From: Amycolatopsis bartoniae
Lineage (GTDB): Bacteria; Actinomycetota; Actinomycetes; Mycobacteriales; Pseudonocardiaceae
DNA length: 64,000 bases
Assembly (NCBI RefSeq): GCF_014191255.1
Contig: NZ_JACHWH010000002.1
Location: 744,001-808,000, forward strand
Direction of reading: 5' to 3'
Positions 34,885 to 44,002 of the stretch are shown here, in pieces. A model generated the notes under the pieces. It saw nothing but the letters and a program-made list of their open reading frames with translations. It did not search any database and was not told where the DNA came from. Position 1 is the stretch's first letter, and every line of letters begins with the position of its first letter. The position numbers and the translations under genes are program-made.

Positions 34885-35496
34885 ATGAGCCGGATTCTGG
34901 TCTTCGGCGCCGCGGGGCGCACGGGACAGGTCGTCGTCGAGGAAGCGCTTCGCGCCGGGCACGAGGTGACCGCGGCGGTGCGGCGGCCCCGGGACCTGCC
35001 GTGCGAGGTGGTGCGGGCCGATGTCCTCGACGTGGAGAGCGTTCGCGCGGCGGCGAAGGGGCACGACGCGGTCGTGTCGGCGATCGGCCCGGCCGGGCGC
35101 AAGGCGGCCGGGCTGTACTCCGGGGCGGCGCGGACCTTCACCGCCGCACTGCCGGAAGCCGGGGTGTCCCGCCTGGTCGTGCTGTCGTCCGCCGGTGTCC
35201 GGCACGACGACCCGGCGTTCGCGCTGTGGTACCGCGTGGTCGCGCGCACCCTGCTGAACGAGCTGTACGGCGACATGCGGGAGATGGAGTCGATCCTGCG
35301 GGAAAGCACGCTGGACTGGACGTCCGTCCGCCCGGCCCGGATCACCGACGACGAGCCCACCGGCGACTACCGCGTCGGGGACGGTGCCACGCCCGCGGGT
35401 GGGCGGGAGATTCCCCGCGCCGACCTCGCGCGGTTCATCCTGGGCGCCCTCGACGAGCCGCGCTGGGTGCGGAGCGCGCCGACGCTCGCCCGTTAA
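34885..35496 (+). CDS. NAD(P)-binding atypical SDR oxidoreductase
   Basis: A 203-residue atypical short-chain dehydrogenase (NAD(P)H-binding, NmrA/YwnB-like). The N-terminal motif VFGAAGRTGQVVVEEALRAG is the dinucleotide-binding Gly-rich loop, DVLDVESVRAA and VVSAIGPAGR follow, and there is no full catalytic Tyr-x-x-x-Lys, so it may be a redox sensor or reductase of unknown substrate. TACAGT (34872-34877) ends seven bases before ATG 34885, suggesting a leaderless mRNA. Its stop overlaps the convergent DoxX gene stop. Confidence 0.8.
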   Translation: MSRILVFGAAGRTGQVVVEEALRAGHEVTAAVRRPRDLPCEVVRADVLDVESVRAAAKGHDAVVSAIGPAGRKAAGLYSGAARTFTAALPEAGVSRLVVLSSAGVRHDDPAFALWYRVVARTLLNELYGDMREMESILRESTLDWTSVRPARITDDEPTGDYRVGDGATPAGGREIPRADLARFILGALDEPRWVRSAPTLAR

Positions 35497-36125
35497 CGCC
35501 GGAACAGCAGCGTCACCGCGACGACGGCCCCGGCGGCGAGCACCAGCCCGACGATCCCGAACGGCAACGGCCTGCGGCGCCACGGCGTGTTCGTGTCCAC
35601 CGAGATCCCGCCGGGCCCGGTGAACAGCAGCGCGAGCGCCAGCCCGGCGAGTACCAGGTGGTACTCGAACCCGTTGCCGTCGCCGAGGAAGAAGCCCGCG
35701 CGGTGCTTGAGGTACACGGCGTTCGCCGTCACGGCGAGCAGCGCGGCCGCCGCGGCCGGCGTGAACAGGCCCAGCACCAGCAGCGCGCCGCCGGCGATCT
35801 CCGTGACCCCGCCCAGCCACGACAGCAGCGTCGTCTGGCTCGTGTACCCCTGGTCACCCAGGATCTGCGAGAAGTCACCGATCCCGGGCCCGTCGAACAG
35901 GCCGAACACCTTCTGCAGGCCGTGGACGCCCAGCGTGCCGCCCAGCACCAGCCGCAGGATCAGCAGCCCGAAGCTCAGCCCGCTGTGCCACTGGGGCGAC
36001 CGGCCGTCCTCGGCACCGAGGCGGTCCTCGGGCTCGGACAACTTCGTGTCGTCGTCCGCGGCCTCGAAGTAGCCGGAGTCCTCGAAGTAGTTCCGGCGGC
36101 CGTAGTCATCCTTGGAGCTCGTCAC
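35493..36125 (-). CDS. DoxX-family membrane protein
   Basis: A 210-residue protein with an acidic, disordered N-terminus (about 50 residues with many Asp, Glu and Tyr) and four to five transmembrane helices in the DoxX core (LILRLVLGGTLGVHGLQKVFG, LSWLGGVTEIAGGALLVLG). DoxX proteins are membrane components linked to redox and thiosulfate handling in some bacteria; the mycobacterial homologue acts with a sulfurtransferase and superoxide dismutase in thiol stress. Neither partner is adjacent here. It converges with the preceding oxidoreductase gene, and the stop codons overlap. Confidence 0.85.
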   Translation of the reverse strand: MTSSKDDYGRRNYFEDSGYFEAADDDTKLSEPEDRLGAEDGRSPQWHSGLSFGLLILRLVLGGTLGVHGLQKVFGLFDGPGIGDFSQILGDQGYTSQTTLLSWLGGVTEIAGGALLVLGLFTPAAAAALLAVTANAVYLKHRAGFFLGDGNGFEYHLVLAGLALALLFTGPGGISVDTNTPWRRRPLPFGIVGLVLAAGAVVAVTLLFRR

Positions 36126-36251
36126 GCCGCGCAGAGTAGAGCACTACCCCCGATCGAGTGAATACTTTCCGTGCTCGTTTTCCGCCCCGGCACCCGAACT
36201 CACCGGGCCGCTTACCGGTGGCTCACGGAGATCCACCTAGGCTTGAGGTCT

Positions 36252-37448
36252 ATGCGCATTCGGTGGGGACGGGCTCCGTGGCTGGTCGCGGCCTGCGGCG
36301 TCGTGCTCGCGGGCTGTGCGAGCTTCGACGACCGCGCCGCGGGCCAGACGTTCGAACCGGCCCCGGAGCTGAGCGCGCCGGCCGGGCCGCAGCCGCAACT
36401 GCCGGAGATGGACGGCAGTTCCGGGAGCGACGGCACCACGCAGCCGAGCGCGCCGCGCACGTCGGTCCCGCCGCCGCAGGGCTGCACCGACTTCGACAAG
36501 GCCGTGATCGCGACGTGCCTGGACACGGTGTCCGCGGTCGCGGCCCTGCCCGGTACCGACTCCGCGCCCGCCGCGCTGGCCGGGGAGCGCAAGAGCGGCC
36601 GGGTGCTGCAGGTCGCGAGTGGCGCGCCGGCGGCCGAGCTGATCAAGCTGGACGTGGTCGCGGCCGGGGACGGCGGGCTGACGGGTCTCGCGCTGTCGCC
36701 GACGTACTCCGAGGACCAGCTCGTCTTCGCGTACATCACGACGGCGACGGACAACCGGGTGGTCCGGTTCACGAAGGGCCAGCAGGCGAAGCCCATCCTG
36801 ACGGGCATCCCGAAGGGCGCGACCGGCAACCGCGGCGCCCTGACCACGGACGGCAAGGGCGCGCTGCTCGTCGCGACGGGTGACGCGGGCAACCCGTCCG
36901 CGGCGGCGGATCCCGGTTCGCTGGCGGGCAAGATCCTGCGCATCGACACGTCCGGCAACGCGGCGCCGGGCAATCCCACGCCGGGCTCGCGGGTGTACGC
37001 GAGCGGGCTGCGCTCCCCCGGCGGCCTGTGCAAGGCGGCGGACGGCAGCAGGCTGTGGGTGACCGACCACGGCGACGCGGCGGACGTCGTCTATCGGGTG
37101 ACGGCGGGTACTTCGCTGGCGGCTCCGGCGTGGACGTGGCCGGACAAGCCGGGCCTGGCGGGCTGCGCGGACGCCGGTGAGTCGCTGATGATCGGCACCT
37201 CGGTGGCGGGCAACGTCCAGCAGGTGCCGATCACACTGGACGGTTCGGTGGGCGGCCAGCCGAAGGCGATCATGGACGGGACGGACGGGAGCGGGTACGG
37301 GCGCTACGGCGGAATGGACCCGCTGAGCACCCAGTACGCGTTCGTGGGCACGGTCAACAAGGACGGCGGCCGGCCGGTGTCCAGCGACGATCGGGTCGTG
37401 ATCATCCAGTTGCAGCCGAATCCCAGCGGCGGCAGCGGCAAGGACTGA
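36252..37448 (+). CDS. Lipoprotein with glucose/sorbosone dehydrogenase-like beta-propeller
   Basis: A protein of about 398 residues. The lipobox VLAGC (near residue 20) predicts acylation and outer-leaflet anchoring; residues 25-80 are a Pro/Ser-rich linker. The propeller shows GLTGLALSPTYSEDQLVFAY, ALLVATGDAGNPSAAADPGS and YASGLRSPGGLCKAADG, features of the PQQ-dependent sugar dehydrogenase/GSDH family. PQQ use is not certain. ATG 36252 is chosen because the signal peptide begins there; an in-frame ATG upstream at 36171 would add a non-signal stretch. TAGGCT lies eight bases before the start. Confidence 0.8.
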   Translation: MRIRWGRAPWLVAACGVVLAGCASFDDRAAGQTFEPAPELSAPAGPQPQLPEMDGSSGSDGTTQPSAPRTSVPPPQGCTDFDKAVIATCLDTVSAVAALPGTDSAPAALAGERKSGRVLQVASGAPAAELIKLDVVAAGDGGLTGLALSPTYSEDQLVFAYITTATDNRVVRFTKGQQAKPILTGIPKGATGNRGALTTDGKGALLVATGDAGNPSAAADPGSLAGKILRIDTSGNAAPGNPTPGSRVYASGLRSPGGLCKAADGSRLWVTDHGDAADVVYRVTAGTSLAAPAWTWPDKPGLAGCADAGESLMIGTSVAGNVQQVPITLDGSVGGQPKAIMDGTDGSGYGRYGGMDPLSTQYAFVGTVNKDGGRPVSSDDRVVIIQLQPNPSGGSGKD

Positions 37449-37481
37449 GTTTTTGTCGGTGGTGGGTGGGAGCATTTCGGT

Positions 37482-38069
37482 ATGTCTGATGCGAAGGCCG
37501 AACTGCGCGGCTACCTGCAGTCCGGGCGTGACGCCGTGTTGTGGAAGCTGGACGGCCTGTCCGAGTACGACGCGCGCCGCCCGATGACGCCCACGGGCAC
37601 CAACCTGCTGGGTTTGGTGAAGCACCTGGCGGGCGTCGAGGCGGGATACTTCGGAGACGTCTTCGGGCGCCCGTTCGGTGAGCCCATCCCCTGGATGGCC
37701 GAGGACGCCGAACCGAACTCCGACATGTGGGCAAGGCCGGACGAGTCCCGCTCAGAACTGATCGACTTGTACCGGCGCGTGTGGACACACGCCGACGAGA
37801 CCATTGAGATGTTGGCGTTGGACGCGAAGGGCCTGGTCCCGTGGTGGCCGCCGGAGCGCAGGGAGCCGAGCCTGCACCGGCTCCTGGTCCACGTGGCGAC
37901 GGAGACCCACAGACACGCCGGCCACGCCGACATAGTGCGCGAGTTGATCGACGGCGCAGCGGGTTTGAGGCCAGACCGCGACAACCTCCCAGAAGGCGAC
38001 CGTCAGTGGTGGGAGGGCTATCGGGACCGGCTGGAGCAGGCGGCAAGGGAGGCGGAGGCGCGAGGTTAG
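37482..38069 (+). CDS. DinB-family (DUF664) protein
   Basis: A 195-residue four-helix-bundle protein of the DinB/DUF664 group. LLGLVKHLAGVEAGYFGDVFG, LIDLYRRVWTHADETIEML and HVATETHRHAGHADIVRELI carry the three His residues that form the family's metal site. Members act as thiol- or mycothiol-dependent transferases or have no known reaction. It is a single gene just ahead of the IS110 element and appears intact. Confidence 0.82.
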   Translation: MSDAKAELRGYLQSGRDAVLWKLDGLSEYDARRPMTPTGTNLLGLVKHLAGVEAGYFGDVFGRPFGEPIPWMAEDAEPNSDMWARPDESRSELIDLYRRVWTHADETIEMLALDAKGLVPWWPPERREPSLHRLLVHVATETHRHAGHADIVRELIDGAAGLRPDRDNLPEGDRQWWEGYRDRLEQAAREAEARG

Positions 38070-38187
38070 GGGCTATGAGCGAGGCCGAAGGTGAGCACTC
38101 CACGAACAAACCCGCCACCCCGCAACGAAAACGGAACCGGGCAATCCCTCCGCCCGGTCCTCCCCCGTCCCCGATACAAAGCCGTCA

Positions 38188-38214
38188 TTAGCGGTTGGCT
38201 CGCCGTGTCAAGGG
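38188..38214 (+). repeat. Left arm of inverted repeat flanking the IS110 gene
   Basis: 27 bases matching the reverse complement of 39545-39571 with three mismatches. It contains GTCAAGGG, whose complement (CCCTTGA) recurs in the right arm and in the hairpin loop at 39464-39476. Confidence 0.75.
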
Positions 38215-38250
38215 TCGCGCAGCGATCGCGAAGCGACGCCGAAGAAGCTT

Positions 38251-39279
38251 CTATGTCAAGTGGTGGTGGTCGGTTTGTAGTGCGTGGTAGATGACGTTGG
38301 TGAGGTGGCGTTTGAGGGCGCGGATGGCGGCTTTTTTGGTGGCGTGGGGGTGTTGCTGGGTCCAGCGGTCTCGGAATTGCTGGGCGGGTGGGTGGTGGAT
38401 GAGCTGGATGAGGGCGATGCGGTGCAGGCAGGTGTTGAGTTGCCGGTTCCCGCCGCGGTTGAGCCGGTATTGGGGTGTGTTGGAGGACCAGACCGGGATG
38501 GGTGCGGTGCCGGTGTGCATGGCGAACGCGGCGGGGCTGCGGAAACGGGTGATGTCGGCGACTTCCCCGATCAGTTTGGCCGCGGCGAGGACGTTGATTC
38601 CCACGATCGCCATCAGGGTGGGTGCGATCGGGGTGACCAGCTCGCTCAGGCGTCGCTCGAGTATCAGGATCTGCTCGGTCAGCCGGGTGATGTCGGCCAG
38701 CAGGTCCAAGGCGATGTCGCGGCGGACACTGGCGGGCAGGGCCGCAACCATCCCGGTGAGGGCGTGCTGGCGGCGGCGCCCGGTCAGTGTCCGCGTCCCC
38801 TCGTCCAGCCCGGGTGCCAGGTCATGCAGGTGCCAGCGCAGCCGGCAGATCGCGGCGGTGCGGGCCGCCACCACCGTCTCCCGCCGGTCGATCAGCAACC
38901 GCAGGTCCAACGCGACCTGATCCAACCTCGCCGCAGGCAAACGCGGTTCACGCAGCGCGGCCCGGGCGATCGCGAGCGCGTCGATCGGGTCGGACTTGCC
39001 CCGGGTGCGGGCACTGGCCCGGCACGCGACCATCAGCTTGGGCGGTACCCACACCACCGCCGACCCCATCCCGATCAGCGTGCGCACCAGACGACCCGCC
39101 ACCGCACGCCCGTCTTCCACCGCCCACCGCCGCTGCCCGAACCGCCCGGCCCACACCCACAACCGCAACACCCCGGCCTCGTCAGCCGCCACCGTCACCT
39201 GACCGAGCTTGCGACCCACCTCGTCCACCGCGACCGCGGTATGGGTGTGCTTGTGCGGATCAATCCCAATGACCACCAT
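38251..39279 (-). CDS. IS110-family transposase (DEDD/Ser recombinase)
   Basis: A 342-residue transposase. The N-terminal RuvC-like DEDD domain shows VIGIDPHKHTHT (Asp7), WAVEDGRAVAG (Glu) and KSDPIDALAIARAAL (paired Asp); a coiled-coil middle follows; the C-terminal Tnp domain has IVGINVLAAAKLIGEVADI and PIPVWSSNTPQYRLNRGGNR with the candidate catalytic Ser. All motifs are present, so the gene looks functional. ATG 39279 is chosen as the start (GTG 39300 is in frame). The TAG stop falls inside a short repeat that recurs at 39377. Family members are guided by a structured bridge RNA from the element's noncoding end. Confidence 0.92.
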   Translation of the reverse strand: MVVIGIDPHKHTHTAVAVDEVGRKLGQVTVAADEAGVLRLWVWAGRFGQRRWAVEDGRAVAGRLVRTLIGMGSAVVWVPPKLMVACRASARTRGKSDPIDALAIARAALREPRLPAARLDQVALDLRLLIDRRETVVAARTAAICRLRWHLHDLAPGLDEGTRTLTGRRRQHALTGMVAALPASVRRDIALDLLADITRLTEQILILERRLSELVTPIAPTLMAIVGINVLAAAKLIGEVADITRFRSPAAFAMHTGTAPIPVWSSNTPQYRLNRGGNRQLNTCLHRIALIQLIHHPPAQQFRDRWTQQHPHATKKAAIRALKRHLTNVIYHALQTDHHHLT

Positions 39280-39299
39280 GGTTCTCGCGTGTCCTTCCA

Positions 39300-39571
39300 C
39301 TCCAGGGCAGGCATGCACCCCGGGCCAGGCTGGACGGACACACCTCAGTCGAGTTGATGGATGGCGTCTCGTCCACGCTTCTATCAAGTCACGCCCAGCC
39401 GGCCCGGGACCCCGGCCACGCTGGACAATTCTTCGCCAAGCCAACCACCAACACGCAGGTGACAGCGCCCTTGAGAGTCACCACGCAACCGAGGACCAGA
39501 CCCTAACCGCCACACGACGGCACCAACACCCCACCACTGAGGCGCCCTTGACGCGGCGAGTCAACCGTTAA
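39300..39571 (-). ncRNA. Candidate bridge-RNA region upstream of the IS110 transposase
   Basis: About 270 bp with no ORF of its own, upstream of the transposase, where IS110-group elements encode the RNA that pairs with donor and target DNA. It contains a GGTGAC/GTCACC stem (39458-39463 with 39477-39482) whose 13-base loop carries GCGCCCTTGA. Exactly those ten bases recur at 39542-39551 at the right inverted-repeat arm, and CCCTTGA is also present in the left arm. A guide-like loop matching the element edges is suggestive, not proven. Confidence 0.4.
39545..39571 (-). repeat. Right arm of inverted repeat flanking the IS110 gene
   Basis: Inverted partner of 38188-38214 (24/27). Beyond it, 39572-39746 holds no gene that I can see. 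Confidence 0.75.
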
Positions 39572-39746
39572 ACGATCGGCGATCGGGGCGGAGAGGGCCA
39601 CCCCACGAGGGCGGCCACGCCCGGTCAAGTCCCCACCCGACGCAACCACCACCCACGCGCGCAGCGCGTCTTTTCACGCGCGCCAGCGCGGCTCCAAAGA
39701 TCAAGAGATGCCTAGCCGGTGGGCAAGTCGGGTGTGTTCAAAGCGG

Positions 39747-40493
39747 CTACCTCCGCCGCAAGGCCCGCACGTCCAACCCCGCCGCGACCACCGACACAAC
39801 CCCGCAGACCATCCCCAGGTACCGCCCCACGCCGCCGTAGAATCCGACGCCACCGGCCTCCAGCAGTTCCCTGGCGTCCTCGTCGAACTGCCAGCCGATG
39901 CCCAGCCACGCCAGCACCATCAGCACCAGCGCCACCGCCGCGCCGATCAGCCACAGGTGCGGCAGCCCGCTGATCCGCACCTTCGGCCGCTGCCCCAGCA
40001 CCACGACGACCACCCCGGCCAGTGCGAGCAGCACCGGGCCGGACCACGCGAGGAACCCGGTGGTGAAGGCGTTCCGCGCGACCTCGCCCGACGGCAGGTC
40101 GTTCAGCGCGTCCTCGACGTCCTGCTGCGTCGCGGACAGGTTCGTCCACGGCAGGAACAGCGCACCGATCGCGACGAGTCCCGCCGCGAGCGCCACCCAC
40201 TCCCGCCACGACACCCGGGAGAACGCAAAACTCGCCGAAACCTCGCCGCGGCGCCCGGATGCAGCGCCCGAAACCCCGCCAAGACGCCCGGACGCACCGC
40301 GCGAAGCCCCGCCACCACCCGCCGAAGCCTCGCCGCGGCGCCCGGACGCACTCCGCGAAGCCCCGCCGTCACCCGCCGAAGCCTCGCCACGACGCCCGGA
40401 CGCACCGCCCGAAGCCCCGCCACCCGCCGGAGCCTCGCCGCGGCGCCGGAAAACGCCGCGTGAGGCTCCGCCGGGCTTCGTACCGCGAGCCAC
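39747..40493 (-). CDS. Membrane protein with repetitive Gly/Ala/Arg/Ser N-terminus
   Basis: A 248-residue protein of two unlike halves. Residues 1-88 are a low-complexity, positively charged tail built from an 18-residue repeat (GRRGEASAGxGGASRxAS, two clear and two or three degenerate copies). Residues 90-245 contain four transmembrane helices (WVALAAGLVAIGALFLPW, GPVLLALAGVVVVVLG, LWLIGAAVALVLMVLAWLGIG, LGMVCGVVSVVAAGL). GTG 40493 lies two bases after the gatB stop, so it is probably the last gene of the gatCAB operon. No function is recognised; the membrane half resembles other small actinobacterial proteins of unknown role. Confidence 0.7.
   Translation of the reverse strand: MARGTKPGGASRGVFRRRGEAPAGGGASGGASGRRGEASAGDGGASRSASGRRGEASAGGGGASRGASGRLGGVSGAASGRRGEVSASFAFSRVSWREWVALAAGLVAIGALFLPWTNLSATQQDVEDALNDLPSGEVARNAFTTGFLAWSGPVLLALAGVVVVVLGQRPKVRISGLPHLWLIGAAVALVLMVLAWLGIGWQFDEDARELLEAGGVGFYGGVGRYLGMVCGVVSVVAAGLDVRALRRR
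40250..40480 (-). repeat. 54-bp coding tandem repeat
   Basis: Encodes the 18-residue repeats of the membrane protein tail. The clearest two copies cover about 40310-40425 and differ by few bases; flanking copies are shorter and degenerate. Such in-frame repeats expand and contract easily. Confidence 0.65.
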
Positions 40494-40495
40494 CG

Positions 40496-42001
40496 TCAGG
40501 CGCCGACCCGCTCGATGATCAGCTCTCGCACGCGTTTGGCGTCGGCCTGGCCCTTCGTCGCCTTCATGACCGCGCCGACGATCGCGCCCGCCGCCTGGAC
40601 CTTGCCGCCCCGGATCTTGTCCGCGATGTCCGGCTGCGCCGCCAGTGCCTCGTCGACCGCCGCCAGCAGGGCCGAGTCGTCCGAGACGACCTTCAGGCCC
40701 CGCTTCTCCACGACCTCACGCGGCTCACCCTCGCCGGCGAGCACGCCCTGGACGACCTCCTTGGCCAGCTTGTTCGTCAGCTCACCGGACGACACCAGCG
40801 CGATGACCTCGGCCACCTGCTTCGGCGTGATCGGCAGGTCGGCCAGCTCGACCCCGCGGCTGTTCGCCTCCTGCGCCAGCGTGCTGACCCACCAACCACG
40901 CGCCTCGTTCGGCGACGCACCGGCCTCGACGGTCGCCGCGACGAGGTCGACCGCACCGACGTTCAGCAGGTCACGCAGCGCCTCGTCGGACAGCGACCAC
41001 TCGGCCTGGATCCGCTTGCGCCGCTCGGACGGCAACTCCGGCAGCGTCGCGCGCAGCTGCTCCACCCATTCGCGCGACGGCGCGATCGGCACCAGGTCGG
41101 GCTCCGGGAAGTACCGGTAGTCCTCCGCGGTCTCCTTGGTGCGCCCGGACGACGTGGTGCCGTCGGCCTCCTGGAAGTGCCGCGTCTCCTGCTTGATCTT
41201 GCCGCCGTCGGCGAGCACCGCCGCCTGGCGCGTCATCTCGTACCGCACCGCGCGCTCGACGCTGCGCAGCGAGTTGACGTTCTTCGTCTCCGTCCGCGTG
41301 CCGAATTCCGTGGCACCGCGAGGCATGAGCGACACGTTCGCGTCGCACCGCAGCGAGCCCTGGTCCATCCGCACGTCCGACACGTCCAGCGCGCGCAGCA
41401 GGTCCCGCAGCGTGCTGACGTACGCCCGCGCCACCTCCGGGGCACGCGAACCCGTGCCGGTGATCGGCTTAGTGACGATCTCGATCAGCGGCACACCGGC
41501 GCGGTTGTAGTCCAGCAGCGAGTAGTCCGCGCCGTGGATCCGACCGGTCGCGCCACCGACGTGCAGCGACTTGCCGGTGTCCTCCTCCATGTGCGCGCGC
41601 TCGATCTCGACGCGCACGACCTCGCCGTCGTCGAGGGTCACGTCGAGGTAGCCGTTGAACGCGATCGGCTCGTCGTACTGCGACGTCTGGAAGTTCTTCG
41701 GCATGTCCGGGTAGAAGTAGTTCTTCCGCGCGAACCGGCACCACTCCGCGATCTCGCAGTTGAGCGCGAGGCCGATCCGGATGGCCGACTCGACGCCCTT
41801 GCCGTTGAGCACGGGCAGCGCGCCGGGCAGGCCGAGGCACGTCGGGCAGACGTGGGTGTTGGGCTCGCCGCCGAACTCGTTGGCGCAGCCGCAGAACATC
41901 TTCGTGTTGGTGTTGAGCTCGACGTGCACCTCGAGCCCCAGCACCGGGTCGTAGCGCTCCACGACCTCGGCGTAGTCCATCAGGTCGGCGACAGCAGTCA
42001 C
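40496..42001 (-). CDS. gatB: Aspartyl/glutamyl-tRNA amidotransferase subunit B
   Basis: A 501-residue subunit that activates Glu-tRNA(Gln) or Asp-tRNA(Asn) with ATP for amidation. [15 protein letters not shown] opens the catalytic cradle, CGCANEFGG and [15 protein letters not shown] provide the zinc-binding Cys residues, and the C-terminal GatB/YqeY tail domain (about 350-500) binds tRNA. GTG 42001 overlaps the gatA stop by four bases. Confidence 0.96.
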   Translation of the reverse strand: MTAVADLMDYAEVVERYDPVLGLEVHVELNTNTKMFCGCANEFGGEPNTHVCPTCLGLPGALPVLNGKGVESAIRIGLALNCEIAEWCRFARKNYFYPDMPKNFQTSQYDEPIAFNGYLDVTLDDGEVVRVEIERAHMEEDTGKSLHVGGATGRIHGADYSLLDYNRAGVPLIEIVTKPITGTGSRAPEVARAYVSTLRDLLRALDVSDVRMDQGSLRCDANVSLMPRGATEFGTRTETKNVNSLRSVERAVRYEMTRQAAVLADGGKIKQETRHFQEADGTTSSGRTKETAEDYRYFPEPDLVPIAPSREWVEQLRATLPELPSERRKRIQAEWSLSDEALRDLLNVGAVDLVAATVEAGASPNEARGWWVSTLAQEANSRGVELADLPITPKQVAEVIALVSSGELTNKLAKEVVQGVLAGEGEPREVVEKRGLKVVSDDSALLAAVDEALAAQPDIADKIRGGKVQAAGAIVGAVMKATKGQADAKRVRELIIERVGA

Positions 42002-43491
42002 GCCGAAACCCCCTTCAGCTCCGGAAGCCGGTCGAGGAAATCGCCGCGCGCGACCTCGTAGGCCGCGCCGACCCGGTACAACCGGTCGTCGGCGAGCGCG
42101 GGCGCCATGATCTGCAGGCCCACCGGCAGTCCGTCCTCATCGGACAGTCCACTGGGGACGCTCATCGCGGCGTTGCCCGCGAGGTTGGCGGGAATCGTGC
42201 ACAGGTCGGCGAGGTACATGGCCATCGGGTCGTCGACCCGCTCCCCGATCTTGAACGCCGTGGTGGGCGTCGTCGGCGAGACCAGCACGTCGACCCGCTC
42301 GAACGCGGCGTCGAAGTCGCGCGTGATGAGCGTGCGCACCTTCTGGGCCGAGCCGTAGTAGGCGTCGTAGTAGCCCGAGGACAGCGCGTACGTGCCGAGC
42401 ATGATGCGGCGCTTGACCTCGGGGCCGAACCCGGCCTCGCGGGTGAGCGACATGACCTCTTCGGCGCTGTGCGTGCCGTCGTCGGCGACGCGCAGGCCGT
42501 AGCGCATCGCGTCGAACCGGGCGAGGTTCGACGAGCACTCGCTCGGCGCGATCAGGTAGTACGCGGGCAGCGCGTACACGAAGTGCGGGCAGGAGACCTC
42601 GACGACCTCCGCGCCGAGCGCGCGCAGCTGGTCGACGGCGGCCTCGAAGGAGCGCTGCACCCCGGCCTGGTAGCCGTCGCCGCTGAACTCCCGCACCACG
42701 CCGACCTTGACGCCCTTGAGGTCGCCGTGCAGGCCCTCGCGGGCGGCGGCCACCACCGGCGGCACCGGCGCGTCGATCGAGGTGGAGTCGAGCGGGTCGT
42801 ACCCGGCGATGACCTCGTGCAGCAGCGCCGCGTCCAGCACCGTGCGGGCGCACGGGCCGGCCTGGTCGAGCGAGGACGAGAAGGCGACCAGCCCGTAGCG
42901 GGAGACCCCGCCGTACGTGGGCTTCACGCCGACCGTGCCGGTGACGGCGCCGGGCTGGCGGATCGAGCCACCGGTGTCGGTGCCGATCGCGAGCGGCGCC
43001 TCGAACGCGGCCAGCGAAGCCGCCGAGCCACCGCCCGAGCCACCGGGGATGCGCGCGTGGTCCCACGGGTTGTGGGTGGGGCCGTACGCGGAGTTCTCGG
43101 TGGACGAGCCCATCGCGAACTCGTCCATGTTGGTCTTGCCGAGGATCGGCACGCCGGCCTCGCGCAGCCGCCGCGTGACGGTGGCGTCGTACGGCGGGAT
43201 CCAGCCCTCCAGGGTCTTCGACCCGACGGTGGTGGGCATGTCCTTGGTGGTGAGCACGTCCTTGAGCGCGAGCGGCACGCCGGCGAGCGCGGACGCCCGC
43301 TCCGGCGCCTCGTCGACGGCCTTCGCGGCGGCGAGCGCGCCCTCGGCGTCGACGTGCAGGAACGCGTGCACGAAGTCGTCGACCTGGCCGATGCGGTCCA
43401 GGTGCGCCTGCGTCACCTCGACGGACGAGACCTCGCGGGCGGCGATCTTCTCGGCCAGCTCGGCGGCGGTGAACTTTGTCAGATCGGTCAC
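41998..43491 (-). CDS. gatA: Aspartyl/glutamyl-tRNA amidotransferase subunit A
   Basis: A 497-residue amidase-signature glutaminase that releases ammonia for GatB. The catalytic Lys is in [13 protein letters not shown] (near residue 75), the Ser loop is [13 protein letters not shown], and the nucleophile Ser is in [22 protein letters not shown]-type residues ([12 protein letters not shown]) are typical of GatA. Start GTG 43491 overlaps the gatC stop by four bases, so the three genes are translated in step. Confidence 0.96.
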   Translation of the reverse strand: MTDLTKFTAAELAEKIAAREVSSVEVTQAHLDRIGQVDDFVHAFLHVDAEGALAAAKAVDEAPERASALAGVPLALKDVLTTKDMPTTVGSKTLEGWIPPYDATVTRRLREAGVPILGKTNMDEFAMGSSTENSAYGPTHNPWDHARIPGGSGGGSAASLAAFEAPLAIGTDTGGSIRQPGAVTGTVGVKPTYGGVSRYGLVAFSSSLDQAGPCARTVLDAALLHEVIAGYDPLDSTSIDAPVPPVVAAAREGLHGDLKGVKVGVVREFSGDGYQAGVQRSFEAAVDQLRALGAEVVEVSCPHFVYALPAYYLIAPSECSSNLARFDAMRYGLRVADDGTHSAEEVMSLTREAGFGPEVKRRIMLGTYALSSGYYDAYYGSAQKVRTLITRDFDAAFERVDVLVSPTTPTTAFKIGERVDDPMAMYLADLCTIPANLAGNAAMSVPSGLSDEDGLPVGLQIMAPALADDRLYRVGAAYEVARGDFLDRLPELKGVSA

Positions 43492-43787
43492 TGTTCCTCC
43501 CCCAGGATCCGCGGCACCCGGAAGCGGCCCTCTTCGGCGGCCGGCGCGCCCTGCAGCGCCTGCTGCTGCGTCAGCCCGGGGCGCACGACGTCGTCGCGGA
43601 AGACGTTGGTCAGCGGCACGGCGTGCGAGGTGGGCGGGATGTCGCCACCCGCGACCTCCTGCACCTTGGCGACCGAGTCCAGGATCTGGTCGAGCTGACC
43701 TGCGAAGACGTCGAGCTCGTCGTCGGTGACCGCCAGGTGTGCGAGCTTGGCGAGATGCGCGACCTCGGCACGGGAAATATTGGGCAC
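43488..43787 (-). CDS. gatC: Aspartyl/glutamyl-tRNA amidotransferase subunit C
   Basis: A 99-residue subunit that stabilises GatA-Gat[21 protein letters not shown] and the Asp/Glu-rich helix then [16 protein letters not shown] match the family. GTG 43787 is chosen because the conserved helix begins right after; longer in-frame sequence upstream is not conserved. First gene of gatCAB, overlapping gatA by four bases. Confidence 0.94.
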   Translation of the reverse strand: MPNISRAEVAHLAKLAHLAVTDDELDVFAGQLDQILDSVAKVQEVAGGDIPPTSHAVPLTNVFRDDVVRPGLTQQQALQGAPAAEEGRFRVPRILGEEQ

Positions 43788-44002
43788 GCGGGCTACTCCC
43801 GGAGTGTGCTGGGTAGGGGTTTCGGCACCCGCAAGTCTATGGCGGCCGCCCCGGGCGCTTCGACTGGGTTGTGCCAGCTCGCATGCGGAACGGTCTCGGT
43901 ACGCGGACAGCAACTCCCGGGAGGACACTGGGTCTGTCACAATCAGCGGCCGGTGTGCGCTTCCGGGCAAGGCGGGGGCGCCAGTCCCGAAAGGGGTTCG
44001 CG

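Larger units (their letters stand above)
38188..39571 (-). mobile_element. IS110-family element bounded by imperfect inverted repeats
   Basis: About 1.38 kb holding one intact IS110-type transposase gene. The stretches 38188-38214 and 39545-39571 are inverted copies of each other, 24 of 27 bases matching. True IS110 elements usually lack terminal inverted repeats, so these may instead be a repeated palindrome into which the element inserted; a second, direct-repeat pair (38247-38261 and 39377-39389) would give a shorter element. The boundaries are therefore uncertain, while the presence of the element is secure. Confidence 0.7.
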
